Of a DNA stretch of 12,483 nucleotides, positions 1 through 6,385 are shown piece by piece. Position numbers and translations under genes: made by a program. Numbering within the stretch: position 1 is the stretch's first letter; each line of letters starts with the position of its first letter. Source of the stretch: CANGYM01 sp044372405. GTDB taxonomy: Bacteria > Pseudomonadota > Alphaproteobacteria > JAJTHO01 > CANGYM01. The notes below the pieces were generated by a model. The model ran no database searches. It was not told the DNA's origin and worked only from the letters and a program-made list of their open reading frames with translations. The stretch covers positions 1-12,483 of the forward strand of contig JBILRW010000039.1 of the NCBI GenBank assembly GCA_044372405.1. Reading direction: 5' to 3'.

Positions 1-359
1 TGCAGACCCGATGTAAAGGTGGCCTGATCCAAATGATGCAAATGATGATCGCACAGGGGCTTTTGGGCGGTGGGCAGACGCCCTTCATTCCAGGATACCC
101 GCGTTTGCACGGGACACAAGCCAACCGTGGCTTGCTTGACCCGAACCCCCGCCTCTTTTTCCGCTTTGCTCAAAACCTCCATCACAACGGCGGCGCACGC
201 GTCCAAATCGGTAATCATGCCGTATTTCATACCCTTGGATTCCATGGTGGCACTGCCGATAATGACGGGCTCCGCCCCAGGGGCCGTAAAGGCAATTAAA
301 CAGCACGTCTGGCTGTTGCCCAAATCAATCGCCGCCAAAAGGGATTCTTTGTGCATCAT
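1..359 (-). CDS. ftsA: Cell division protein FtsA, N-terminal part (cut by window edge)
   Basis: FtsA is an actin-like ATPase that tethers FtsZ to the membrane and recruits the divisome. About 119 codons are visible, running off the left edge. Near the N-terminus the protein reads AAIDLGNSQTCCLIAF, which matches the phosphate-1 loop of the actin/Hsp70 fold. It is followed by a GSATMESKGMKYGMITDLDA segment like the FtsA motif in which a Gly-Val/Met-Ile-x-Asp-Leu-Asp precedes the 1A helix. Two adjacent ATGs (359 and 356) are possible starts. The first lies five bases after the ftsQ stop codon with no strong Shine-Dalgarno sequence, which suggests translational coupling to ftsQ. The family and the ftsQ neighbour agree well. 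The C-terminal membrane-targeting helix is outside the window. Confidence 0.9.
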   Translation of the reverse strand, partial: MMHKESLLAAIDLGNSQTCCLIAFTAPGAEPVIIGSATMESKGMKYGMITDLDACAAVVMEVLSKAEKEAGVRVKQATVGLCPVQTRVSWNEGRLPTAQKPLCDHHLHHLDQATFTSGL

Positions 360-364
360 AACAA

Positions 365-1150
365 TCAAGGCTCAACAATAATCTGACCCGTCAAACGCAA
401 ATCAATTTTTTTCACGCCGCGGTCGATCAAATTATCATTTTGTAAATACGTGTCCAGCTGGTTCAGGGCCAAATCGGGGTCTTTTTCCGGCAAAAAAACA
501 TGGGTCTGATTGCGCAGCAGCAAATCCCAGCGACGTTCCCCCACAAAATCCGCGACATTCACGTTTTGCTTTAAATAATGGCGGTGCTCCAGTAACGATA
601 ACAGAGACACCAGGTGATCCCCCGCCTTGGCTCCCCGGACCCTTAGCAAATAATCATGACTACCGGACACCTTGGGGGCAATGGTTTGGCCCTTGGCGTC
701 AATCAACAGGGGTTTTCCTTCGGGCGTGATCCACACCGCGGCGGGTTTTTTTTCTTTCACAAACACATACAACTGATTGGGAAACACACGATGAATTTCA
801 ACGTCTTCTACCCAGGGCAAGGCCATCATGCGTGTCATGGCCGTTTCGGGGCTAAAGGAAAATAACGAATCCCCCTTAACAATATCCAATTGATCCCGCA
901 GGTCTTGTTCCCGTGTGTAATAATAGCCGTACAATTTCAGCTCATCCAGGACCAAACCGCTTTTTTTGCCCAGGGCCGTGGCCGCATCAAACAAATAAAC
1001 AGAAACGGGGGCGGTGCTCAGCCAAATCACCATCATGGCCAGCAAAGCCAGTCCCATGACCCGAAAGCCAATATAAATTTTGATATACCATGACAGTGCC
1101 CGTCCCCGTCGTTTTCCATACCGGCTTTTTTTTCGGGCGGAAGAAGCCAT
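365..1150 (-). CDS. ftsQ: Cell division protein FtsQ
   Basis: FtsQ is a bitopic inner-membrane divisome protein that links early and late division proteins (FtsB/L partners) in the periplasm. The protein has 261 residues, normal for the family. A basic cytoplasmic tail (about 1-24, rich in Lys/Arg) is followed by one membrane segment (about 31-54). A POTRA domain covers about 66-136 and includes an LPWVEDVEIHRVFPNQLYVFVKEKKPAAVW stretch (split: LPWVEDVEIHR, then VFPNQLYVFVKEKKPAAVW), the classic FtsQ signature. The C-terminal beta domain ends in VKKIDLRLTGQIIVEP, also typical. The ATG at 1150 has no clear Shine-Dalgarno sequence and lies 15 bases after the stop of the upstream small membrane protein, so read-through transcription or coupling is likely. 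ftsA follows immediately. Confidence 0.93.
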   Translation of the reverse strand: MASSARKKSRYGKRRGRALSWYIKIYIGFRVMGLALLAMMVIWLSTAPVSVYLFDAATALGKKSGLVLDELKLYGYYYTREQDLRDQLDIVKGDSLFSFSPETAMTRMMALPWVEDVEIHRVFPNQLYVFVKEKKPAAVWITPEGKPLLIDAKGQTIAPKVSGSHDYLLRVRGAKAGDHLVSLLSLLEHRHYLKQNVNVADFVGERRWDLLLRNQTHVFLPEKDPDLALNQLDTYLQNDNLIDRGVKKIDLRLTGQIIVEP

Positions 1151-1165
1151 AAAAAGATAAAAAAA

Positions 1166-1525
1166 CTAAGGTAAGGTCACAACATCAATAACCTGGTCAT
1201 CATTTGGTGGCGAAGACGGGGGGGATTTTGGGTCCTTTTCCGATTCTTTCGGGGAAAAAAACCGATCCTCAACCACCGCCACAGCCATCAATCCAAACCC
1301 AATGACCAGGACCGTCACCACCAGAAACAGGGCCACAGCGGCAAAAACCTTTAGCAGCCCAAACAACAGGGCGCCCAAAGCCACCAGAATGGGCAACAAA
1401 AGAAACGCCAGAACGGCCCGAAACAAAAAACGCTTGTTCTCAGAAAGCCAGGTGGAAACACGGGGGGGGAGGGAAAAAGAAGACACGGTCAAAGAAATTT
1501 TGCTTTTATAAACGCCTTTGACCAT
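1166..1525 (-). CDS. Small two-helix membrane protein of unknown function
   Basis: I do not recognise this 119-residue protein. It has a basic N-terminal segment (1-32) and then two closely spaced hydrophobic stretches (about 33-58 and 59-86) that look like a helical hairpin. A polar tail follows (87-119) that is rich in Ser, Pro, Lys and Asp and carries PPSSPP. The start at 1525 follows a G-rich stretch that may act as a weak ribosome binding site. It ends 15 bases before ftsQ and is on the same strand, so it is probably cotranscribed with the division genes. The position is where ddl or murB often sits in alphaproteobacteria. A run of eight C on the coding strand (1462-1469) falls inside it. 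Tandem hydrophobic helices and the absence of opposing genes support a real gene, but no function is inferred. Confidence 0.6.
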   Translation of the reverse strand: MVKGVYKSKISLTVSSFSLPPRVSTWLSENKRFLFRAVLAFLLLPILVALGALLFGLLKVFAAVALFLVVTVLVIGFGLMAVAVVEDRFFSPKESEKDPKSPPSSPPNDDQVIDVVTLP

Positions 1526-1581
1526 GCACCATCCCCGGGGCGGGTGTCAAGGGGCTGCTACAGCATCCGAAATTTAACAGG

Positions 1582-2205
1582 TCAGATAAACTTAGCCAAC
1601 GCCATCAAGGCCCCCAGCACCGTCACGGTAAAGGCCGTGGACCCGAAGATCAGCTTGCCCATTTTTTCAGTGAGGCGGAGTTCCAGATCCTTTAGTTTCA
1701 CCGTCATATCCGCGTTGATCTGGGCTTCGACTCTTTTGATTTCGACGTGCAGCTCAGTGGCTCTCTTATCAATCTCGGCGCGCAGATCCTTGTTAACTTC
1801 AGCGATTTTGGTGTGCAGATCAGCGTTAATTTTAGCAATCTCGGCCTGCAGATCCGTGGCTCTCTTATCAATCTCGGCCTGCAGATCCGTGGCTCTCTTA
1901 TCAATCTCGGCGCGCAGATCCCTGTTAACCTCAGCGATTTTGGCCTGCAGGTCAGCGTTAACCTCAGCGATTTTGGCCTGCAGATCAGCGTTAATTTTAG
2001 CAATGTCATCCCTGACTTTACCAATATCATCCCTGACTTTGCCAATGTCATCTTTTGTGGCCACGTTTTGCGACAGGGCTTCCAAGATAACCCCCGCCAG
2101 ATCATCCGCCTGTTCCATGGTAAAGTGCCCCCGCAGGCGGTGGTGAATCCGCAGGGGCAAAGAGCCAGGGAACGCATTTTGAAAAGGGTCAGTGTTCATT
2201 TCCAT
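1582..2205 (-). CDS. DUF1640-like coiled-coil protein with hendecad repeats and C-terminal membrane anchor
   Basis: The 207-residue protein has three parts. An N-terminal segment (about 27-52) reads FTMEQADDLAGVILEAL...ATKDD. A long coiled coil follows (about 53-185), and a hydrophobic C-terminal helix (about 186-206) looks like a membrane anchor. This layout matches the DUF1640/CCDC90-type family (related to mitochondrial MCU regulator proteins), whose bacterial members have no settled role. The coiled coil holds two seven-residue units (DIGKVRD) and then nine 11-residue units from residue 69 to 167, such as AEVNADLQAKI and DKRATDLQAEI. Eleven-residue periodicity usually means a right-handed or nearly straight coil. 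Two ATGs (2205 and 2199) are close; neither has a strong ribosome binding site. Identical DNA repeats suggest recent copy-number change. The family call is from pattern memory and is moderate. Confidence 0.72.
   Translation of the reverse strand: MEMNTDPFQNAFPGSLPLRIHHRLRGHFTMEQADDLAGVILEALSQNVATKDDIGKVRDDIGKVRDDIAKINADLQAKIAEVNADLQAKIAEVNRDLRAEIDKRATDLQAEIDKRATDLQAEIAKINADLHTKIAEVNKDLRAEIDKRATELHVEIKRVEAQINADMTVKLKDLELRLTEKMGKLIFGSTAFTVTVLGALMALAKFI
1705..2001 (-). repeat. Nine tandem 33-bp units encoding hendecad coiled coil
   Basis: The segment encodes nine 11-residue units (residues 69-167 of the coiled-coil protein). Units 1837-1869 and 1870-1902 are identical over all 33 bases, and neighbouring units differ at a few positions. 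The repeats are coding and in frame, so expansion or loss of a unit changes coil length by 11 residues without frameshift. Confidence 0.85.
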
Positions 2206-2275
2206 AAAACCATCTTAAAATAAAAAGGTTACGAATTCAAGTCGTTTCACAGGCGTTTCATCAGGGGCCAGCCCC

Positions 2276-3127
2276 CTACAACGTCCGAATTTTATCCTCC
2301 CCAGGCAGCAAATGCGGTGGCTCGCCCCGAAAGTTTTTCACGTTGTTAAACACATCACGGCACGTGCCAAACTGTCGGTCACACCCCCGCGTGGCCACAA
2401 ACGTATCCCCCACCGCCGCCGTAAAGGGCAGGGGAAAGGCCAACGTGAACTGCCCGGCGGTGTAGGCCTTGACAACAAACTCACGGTCTGTGTTGGCACC
2501 GGAGGTCCAACGCACAATCCCAAACCGATAATAATCATTGCCCTTGACATTATTCGCCCCAAAACGTCGGGCATCAACCACGCTGGTAATGGAATGCGTA
2601 TTTTGATAACCGGCTAATGAGACCCGGCAAAACCCATCCCCCAACCGACGCGCCCGACAGGTGGGGCTGTATAGGTCCAAATGCGATTTTTTTAGTTTTT
2701 CGGTTAAACCCCGTAGCCCTGCCACAAAATTGCCATTCTCAAAACTCACCGTGGCAATCATGCCCCGACGCAGCCACAAAATCCGGGTATCGTCCAGGCT
2801 TGTGGGCAAATCCAGATAATTCACCCGAAACACATCCACCGATGCCCCATCATACAGTCCGGATAATAAATCCGCGGGCTCTAAAACATCATGATTCAAA
2901 ACCCCTTGAATATCCAGATTATCCGGCGTTAAATCGGCGGTACTTTCCACGGCCGAACTCAGCAGGCTTTCCGTGGCGCGGTAGGTGACGCCCTCCAGAA
3001 CCAAGGAGCGATCCCAGCTGGTAAAGCCCAAAACCAAACCATCCGGACGCGTGATTTTAAAACAGGTGGCCAGTGTCGTCACACATCCCTGTACATGTTG
3101 TAAAAAAGTGGGTAATAATGTTTTCAT
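2276..3127 (-). CDS. Phage/GTA tail hub-like protein (DUF2163 plus BR0599-type C-terminal domain)
   Basis: The 283-residue protein resembles the DUF2163 / phage BR0599 proteins, which form the baseplate hub of the Rhodobacter gene transfer agent (g13) and of siphophage tails. The N-terminal half holds the FKITRPDGLVLGFTSWDRSL and YRATESLLSSAVESTADLTPDNLDIQG regions typical of DUF2163 (split here: TESLLSSAVESTADL, TPDNLDIQG). The C-terminal half holds CRARRLGDGFC and GCDRQFGTC, then FNNVKNFRGEPPHLLPGED, the BR0599 hallmark. Cysteines 157, 167, 249 and 256 are placed like the iron-sulfur ligands of the lambda gpL C-terminal domain; this is inference. I chose ATG 3127 over a TTG at 3133 because an AAAGG lies nine bases before the ATG and only three before the TTG. 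No other tail genes are visible nearby, so it is an orphan within this window. Confidence 0.82.
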   Translation of the reverse strand: MKTLLPTFLQHVQGCVTTLATCFKITRPDGLVLGFTSWDRSLVLEGVTYRATESLLSSAVESTADLTPDNLDIQGVLNHDVLEPADLLSGLYDGASVDVFRVNYLDLPTSLDDTRILWLRRGMIATVSFENGNFVAGLRGLTEKLKKSHLDLYSPTCRARRLGDGFCRVSLAGYQNTHSITSVVDARRFGANNVKGNDYYRFGIVRWTSGANTDREFVVKAYTAGQFTLAFPLPFTAAVGDTFVATRGCDRQFGTCRDVFNNVKNFRGEPPHLLPGEDKIRTL

Positions 3128-3247
3128 AGTCAAAAACCTTTCTATCGAGCGCTGAAATAAAATTTTATTATTTTTTTATAAAACTATTGATTTGTTCATT
3201 TGTTTATGGTATACAGGTAAAGTTTTCTACGTTGATGAATTGTGAAA
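3128..3247. promoter_or_regulatory. AT-rich divergent promoter region between phage-hub block and tad operon
   Basis: This short region separates two divergent gene blocks, so it should carry promoters for both. It is strongly AT-rich from 3155 to 3190 and contains a perfect 14-bp AT palindrome, AATAAAATTTTATT, at 3156-3169. On the minus strand the hub gene has a clear AAAGG ribosome binding site (3137-3141). No pilin gene or other short gene is present here. Confidence 0.55.
3187..3215 (+). promoter_or_regulatory. Candidate sigma70-type promoter for the tad operon
   Basis: TTGATT (3187-3192) and TATACA (3210-3215) are separated by 17 bases. Each hexamer matches four of six consensus positions. 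The predicted start of transcription near 3222 leaves a leader of about 25 bases before cpaA. This is the only reasonable plus-strand candidate I see upstream of the operon. It is consensus matching by eye only. Confidence 0.4.
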
Positions 3248-3769
3248 ATGATGCTTCAGGCCATACATCTTTTTTTGGGTTACCTGCCTTTATTCTTTAT
3301 CGTCCTGGCCACCATTATTTGTTTTTTCATTTGCTATCAGGACGTTACGGGATACCGTATTGCGAATCCTTTGGTTGTCATGATTGGCCTTTCTGCCCTT
3401 GGGGTGTGGTTGCCTTTGGTCAGCACAACAACAGTGTTGATTCAGCTTGGTATGGGGCTTTTGTTTCTGACTATTGGTTTTGCTCTCTTTTATTTTAAAG
3501 TAATGGGGGCAGGGGACAGCAAATTGTTTGCTGCCCTGGGGCTATGGTGCCAACCCCATGATGCTTTGTGGTTTTTGATGATTGTTGCGTTTGCGGGTTT
3601 GGCGGTCTCTTGTGTGTATGCGGGCCTTCACTTTTTAAAGATCAAGGCTTTAAAAGAAAATTCAGACTTGGCAGATATACTGCATCTAAAGATACCCTAT
3701 GGCTTGGCATTATCAGCAGGGGGTTTTTTTCTTTTTTACAGGGCAGGAAGTTACGTTTTTCAAGGTTGA
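3248..3769 (+). CDS. cpaA: Prepilin peptidase CpaA (TadV), A24 aspartic protease
   Basis: CpaA cleaves the leader of Flp-type prepilins in the inner membrane before Tad pilus assembly. The 173-residue protein is almost entirely hydrophobic, with about five to six membrane segments. It carries both catalytic aspartates of the A24 family: one in YQDVTGYRIANP (residue 32) and one in the conserved MGAGDSKL motif (residue 90). The C-terminal IPYGLALSAGGFF segment is also typical of the family. The start is uncertain: GTG 3242, ATG 3248 and ATG 3251 are in frame and none has a good Shine-Dalgarno sequence; I chose the first ATG. It is the first gene of the operon, a position where the Flp pilin gene often precedes it, but no pilin is present here. 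cpaB begins 26 bases downstream. Confidence 0.92.
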   Translation: MMLQAIHLFLGYLPLFFIVLATIICFFICYQDVTGYRIANPLVVMIGLSALGVWLPLVSTTTVLIQLGMGLLFLTIGFALFYFKVMGAGDSKLFAALGLWCQPHDALWFLMIVAFAGLAVSCVYAGLHFLKIKALKENSDLADILHLKIPYGLALSAGGFFLFYRAGSYVFQG

Positions 3770-3795
3770 GTATGTTTTTTTAAGGGATAAAAATT

Positions 3796-4842
3796 ATGCG
3801 TGTTATTTATTTGATCGCTGCAGTTGTTTTATCAGCTCTGTTGGCCCTTTTCCTGGCCCAAGGTGGTGGGGAATCCGGTGTTACCGTCCAACAGCAGGCT
3901 TTTAACACCCAGGAATTGGTTGAAAAATTCAAAGGCACGGAAATCTACACGATCAAAGGCAAAGTTTATGCCGGTCAAGTGCTCTCCGAGGCCCTGGTTG
4001 AGATCAAAGAATGGCCCAAAAACGGCACTCTACCCGATCACATTAGAAAAGGCGAACTCTCCAGCTTCATTGGCGCTGTTTTTCCAACACCCCAGGCGGC
4101 GGGAACCCCTCTTCTTAAATCCAATTTGGTGACGGTTCAAAATCGCAGCACGTATTTTTCAGCTCTGATTCGCAAAGGGATGAAGGCCATCTCTCTCAAT
4201 ATCAAAGATTCCGATGGTTATGTGTTGGGGTCTCTTGAACCTGGTGATTACGTGGATATTATTTTAAACCACAGAGTAAATGTGGATATTAAAAAAGACA
4301 GGCAAGAACCCGTAAATGTGGTTGAAACGCTGTTTAAAAACGTCCGTGTTCTGGCTATTGATGGTCAGTTTGTGTTTGCCGCGAACCCGGAAACGGCCCC
4401 TCCTGGACCCCCACAAACCAAAATTGCCAGAAGCGTGACCCTGGAAGTTACCGAAAAAATCGCTGAAATCCTGTCCGTGGCCTCAAAAACAGGGGATATC
4501 TCTGTGGTGGCCAATCCGCTGCAGCTTGCCCTTTATAGCAACTATTCCCCAGAAGAAATTGAAAAAAAATCCAGCGCTGCCCCCTATTTTATCGAAAGTG
4601 CCTTTGATGGCGACTTTAAATCCGAAACCAATACAACCGATGTCAGCCCCTTTATTGCCAAATTTAAGCCGGATTTAAGTACGACCCTTGCCACAGGAAA
4701 ACCCGTCAAAAATGAAGAAGACAAAAAACTCTTCATTTTCCAGGGCGCTCCTGGAGGCGGCAGACAAAACAACAAAGATCTTTCCACCCCCGAAGTTCCA
4801 GGAGAGGATGCGTCTTCCGCCCCTGCTTCTGTCAATCCTTAA
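3796..4842 (+). CDS. cpaB: Tad pilus assembly protein CpaB (RcpC)
   Basis: CpaB/RcpC is a periplasmic, inner-membrane-anchored Tad protein thought to help the secretin assemble or bind peptidoglycan. The 348-residue protein has one N-terminal membrane segment (about 3-22) and then a SAF-like region (about 52-125) with YAGQVLSEALVEIKEWPKNG and GTPLLKSNLV (split: AGQVLSEALVEIKEWP). The RcpC core follows (about 130-250), with MKAISLNIKDSDGYVLGSLEPGDYVDII (split: ISLNIKD, GSLEPGDYVDII) and VTLEVTEKIAEILSVASKTGDISVV (split: TLEVTEKIAEILSVAS, TGDISVV). The last 90 residues are a low-complexity polar tail ending in Pro/Ser/Ala. AAGGGA (3782-3787) lies eight bases before the ATG and supports the start. 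cpaC follows after a 37-base gap. Confidence 0.93.
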   Translation: MRVIYLIAAVVLSALLALFLAQGGGESGVTVQQQAFNTQELVEKFKGTEIYTIKGKVYAGQVLSEALVEIKEWPKNGTLPDHIRKGELSSFIGAVFPTPQAAGTPLLKSNLVTVQNRSTYFSALIRKGMKAISLNIKDSDGYVLGSLEPGDYVDIILNHRVNVDIKKDRQEPVNVVETLFKNVRVLAIDGQFVFAANPETAPPGPPQTKIARSVTLEVTEKIAEILSVASKTGDISVVANPLQLALYSNYSPEEIEKKSSAAPYFIESAFDGDFKSETNTTDVSPFIAKFKPDLSTTLATGKPVKNEEDKKLFIFQGAPGGGRQNNKDLSTPEVPGEDASSAPASVNP

Positions 4843-4879
4843 AACTAAGACTCGGTTATTTTTTATTGAAAGTTATGTT

Positions 4880-6343
4880 ATGACGATGAAAAAATATATC
4901 CCTCTTCTTTTCCTGACCCTTATTTTCTGGCAGGTGGCTTCGGCCCACGCCATGGAACTGATGGCCGGCACAGGGCGTTTCATTCCCCTAAGCAAACCCG
5001 CAAAAGCTGTTTTCGTCGCCAATTCGGAAATTGTTGATGTTTCCGCAGAATTTGCCAACATGCTCTATGTTTATGGCTTAAAACAGGGAACAACAACGCT
5101 GCACGTTTTGGATACCGAGGGAAAAATTGCCTTCACCGAAACCATCAACGTGTCCATGAACACCGCCGTGGTCATGGATGCCATTAAACAGGTTTTGCCA
5201 ACATCCAACATTAAAGCCGAATTTATCGCGGGCCGTCTGGTCCTAAAAGGCATGGTCAAAAATTCATCCGAAGCCGAGGTCGCCCTGCGCATCGCCCAGG
5301 GCTTCGCCAGCAGTTCTTCTTCGGGGGGGGGGATGAGTGGGATTGGTGGGCAGTCTTCTGGTTCCAATGATATTATCAACATGATGACCACCGCCGCCGA
5401 TAACCAGGTCATGCTCCGCGTACGCGTCGCCGAGGTCAACCGCTCCGTCACCCAGGTCTTTGGCGTCCAGTGGAACCTTTATGGTAACGATGGCAATACC
5501 TTCAGAAGTGGCCTTTTCAGCCCAAGGGGAAATTTGACGACGCCCGATAAAGATACTGGCCTTTTTAATCCAGGAAGAGGCCCCTTTAAAGTCGGCGGTG
5601 GTAGTCCCAACCCCTATCAAAGTTTTCTATCGTATTTTGGGGAAAATTTAGGTGTGGATGTTTTGTTAGAGGCCTTAGAGAATGAAAACATGGCCAGCGT
5701 TCTGGCGGAACCCAACTTAACCGCCCTTTCCGGCGAAACGGCCAGCTTTTTGGCCGGGGGTGAATTTCCCGTGGTGACCTCTGTCAACAATGGGGAAATC
5801 AATACGGAATTCAAAGAATATGGCATACAATTAAACTTCACCCCCGTGGTTCTGTCCGAAAATCGGATTCGTTTGAATGTTAAGCCCGAGGTCAGCAACC
5901 TGAGTGATAAAGGCGCCGTGATTATTGAGGGCGTTACCATCCCCGCCGTTGAATCCCGCCGCGCCGAAACCACCGTGGAACTGGGCGATGGTCAGGGCTT
6001 TGTCATTGCCGGATTGTTTCAAAATAACCTGAAAGAAAAACTGCAAGCCGTACCTGGGTTGGGGGATTTGCCGGTCTTGGGCCCCTTGTTCCGATCCTCA
6101 GACTTCGTTCGGGATAAATCAGAACTGATGATTATTGTGACCCCCAGCATTGTTGCGCCTGTCAGCAATCCCGATGTGGCGTTTAAAGCGCCCCAAAGTG
6201 ATCTGCGTGTGCCCAACTTTGCCCAGCGGGCCTTTGGGGGACAGCGTTTGTCCGATACTCTGCGCCCTTCGCGTCAATTACGCACCAGCGAATACAGCAA
6301 GGGCCGATCTGGGGCCCCCATCGGTGGCGCCACAATGGAATAA
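4880..6343 (+). CDS. cpaC: Tad pilus outer-membrane secretin CpaC (RcpA)
   Basis: CpaC forms the outer-membrane ring through which the Tad pilus exits. The 487-residue protein starts with a signal peptide (KKYIPLLFLTLIFWQVASAHA, cut near residue 22-24; split: KKYIPLLFL, FWQVASAHA). An N-terminal pilus-secretin domain follows (about 28-95; GRFIPLSKPAKAVFVANSEI), then a BON-like segment (about 100-142). A Ser/Gly-rich linker (144-165) contains a ten-G run. The secretin domain spans about 260-440 and includes AEPNLTALSGETASFLAGGEFP (split: AEPNLTALSG, ASFLAGGEFP), the ESRRAETTVELGDGQGFVIAG region and PGLGDLPVLGPLF (392-404). I chose ATG 4880 because it gives a normal signal peptide; the frame stays open upstream into the end of cpaB, but that is overlap without signal features. 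Weak GAAAG lies seven bases before the start. Confidence 0.94.
   Translation: MTMKKYIPLLFLTLIFWQVASAHAMELMAGTGRFIPLSKPAKAVFVANSEIVDVSAEFANMLYVYGLKQGTTTLHVLDTEGKIAFTETINVSMNTAVVMDAIKQVLPTSNIKAEFIAGRLVLKGMVKNSSEAEVALRIAQGFASSSSSGGGMSGIGGQSSGSNDIINMMTTAADNQVMLRVRVAEVNRSVTQVFGVQWNLYGNDGNTFRSGLFSPRGNLTTPDKDTGLFNPGRGPFKVGGGSPNPYQSFLSYFGENLGVDVLLEALENENMASVLAEPNLTALSGETASFLAGGEFPVVTSVNNGEINTEFKEYGIQLNFTPVVLSENRIRLNVKPEVSNLSDKGAVIIEGVTIPAVESRRAETTVELGDGQGFVIAGLFQNNLKEKLQAVPGLGDLPVLGPLFRSSDFVRDKSELMIIVTPSIVAPVSNPDVAFKAPQSDLRVPNFAQRAFGGQRLSDTLRPSRQLRTSEYSKGRSGAPIGGATME
5323..5332 (+). repeat. Run of ten G inside cpaC
   Basis: Ten consecutive G encode the SGGG of the Ser/Gly linker (codons 148-151), well before the secretin domain. 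Eleven G would run into a TGA after about a dozen codons, and nine G would give TGA immediately after the run (GGA TGA). Such a tract is a candidate slippage site. An assembly error in the homopolymer is the alternative, but the frame is intact with ten. Confidence 0.9.
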
Positions 6344-6385
6344 CGTAAGAATCCAAAAGATTCAGGGATAAAGAAAGGTTTGATT

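Noticed and set aside
1545..1550. TTGACA on the minus strand upstream of the small membrane protein as a promoter
   Set aside because: A matching -10 element at normal spacing would fall on the start codon and none is seen.
1705..2001. Possible CRISPR array
   Set aside because: The 33-bp units are directly adjacent without spacers and code for protein in frame.
1544..2146. Long plus-strand open frame with Ser/Leu/Ala repeats opposite the coiled-coil gene
   Set aside because: It is the complement of the 33-bp repeats; the minus-strand product has a coherent coiled coil and membrane anchor, while this frame gives low-complexity sequence.
2263..2277. GC-rich inverted repeat at the end of the phage-hub gene as a terminator
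   Set aside because: The loop would be only two bases and no T run follows on the minus strand.
4688..4879. Upstream extension of the cpaC frame into cpaB
   Set aside because: It overlaps the cpaB tail in another frame; starting at 4880 gives a normal signal peptide.
5264..5973. Minus-strand open frames opposite cpaC
   Set aside because: They have no family features and lie entirely within the secretin coding region.
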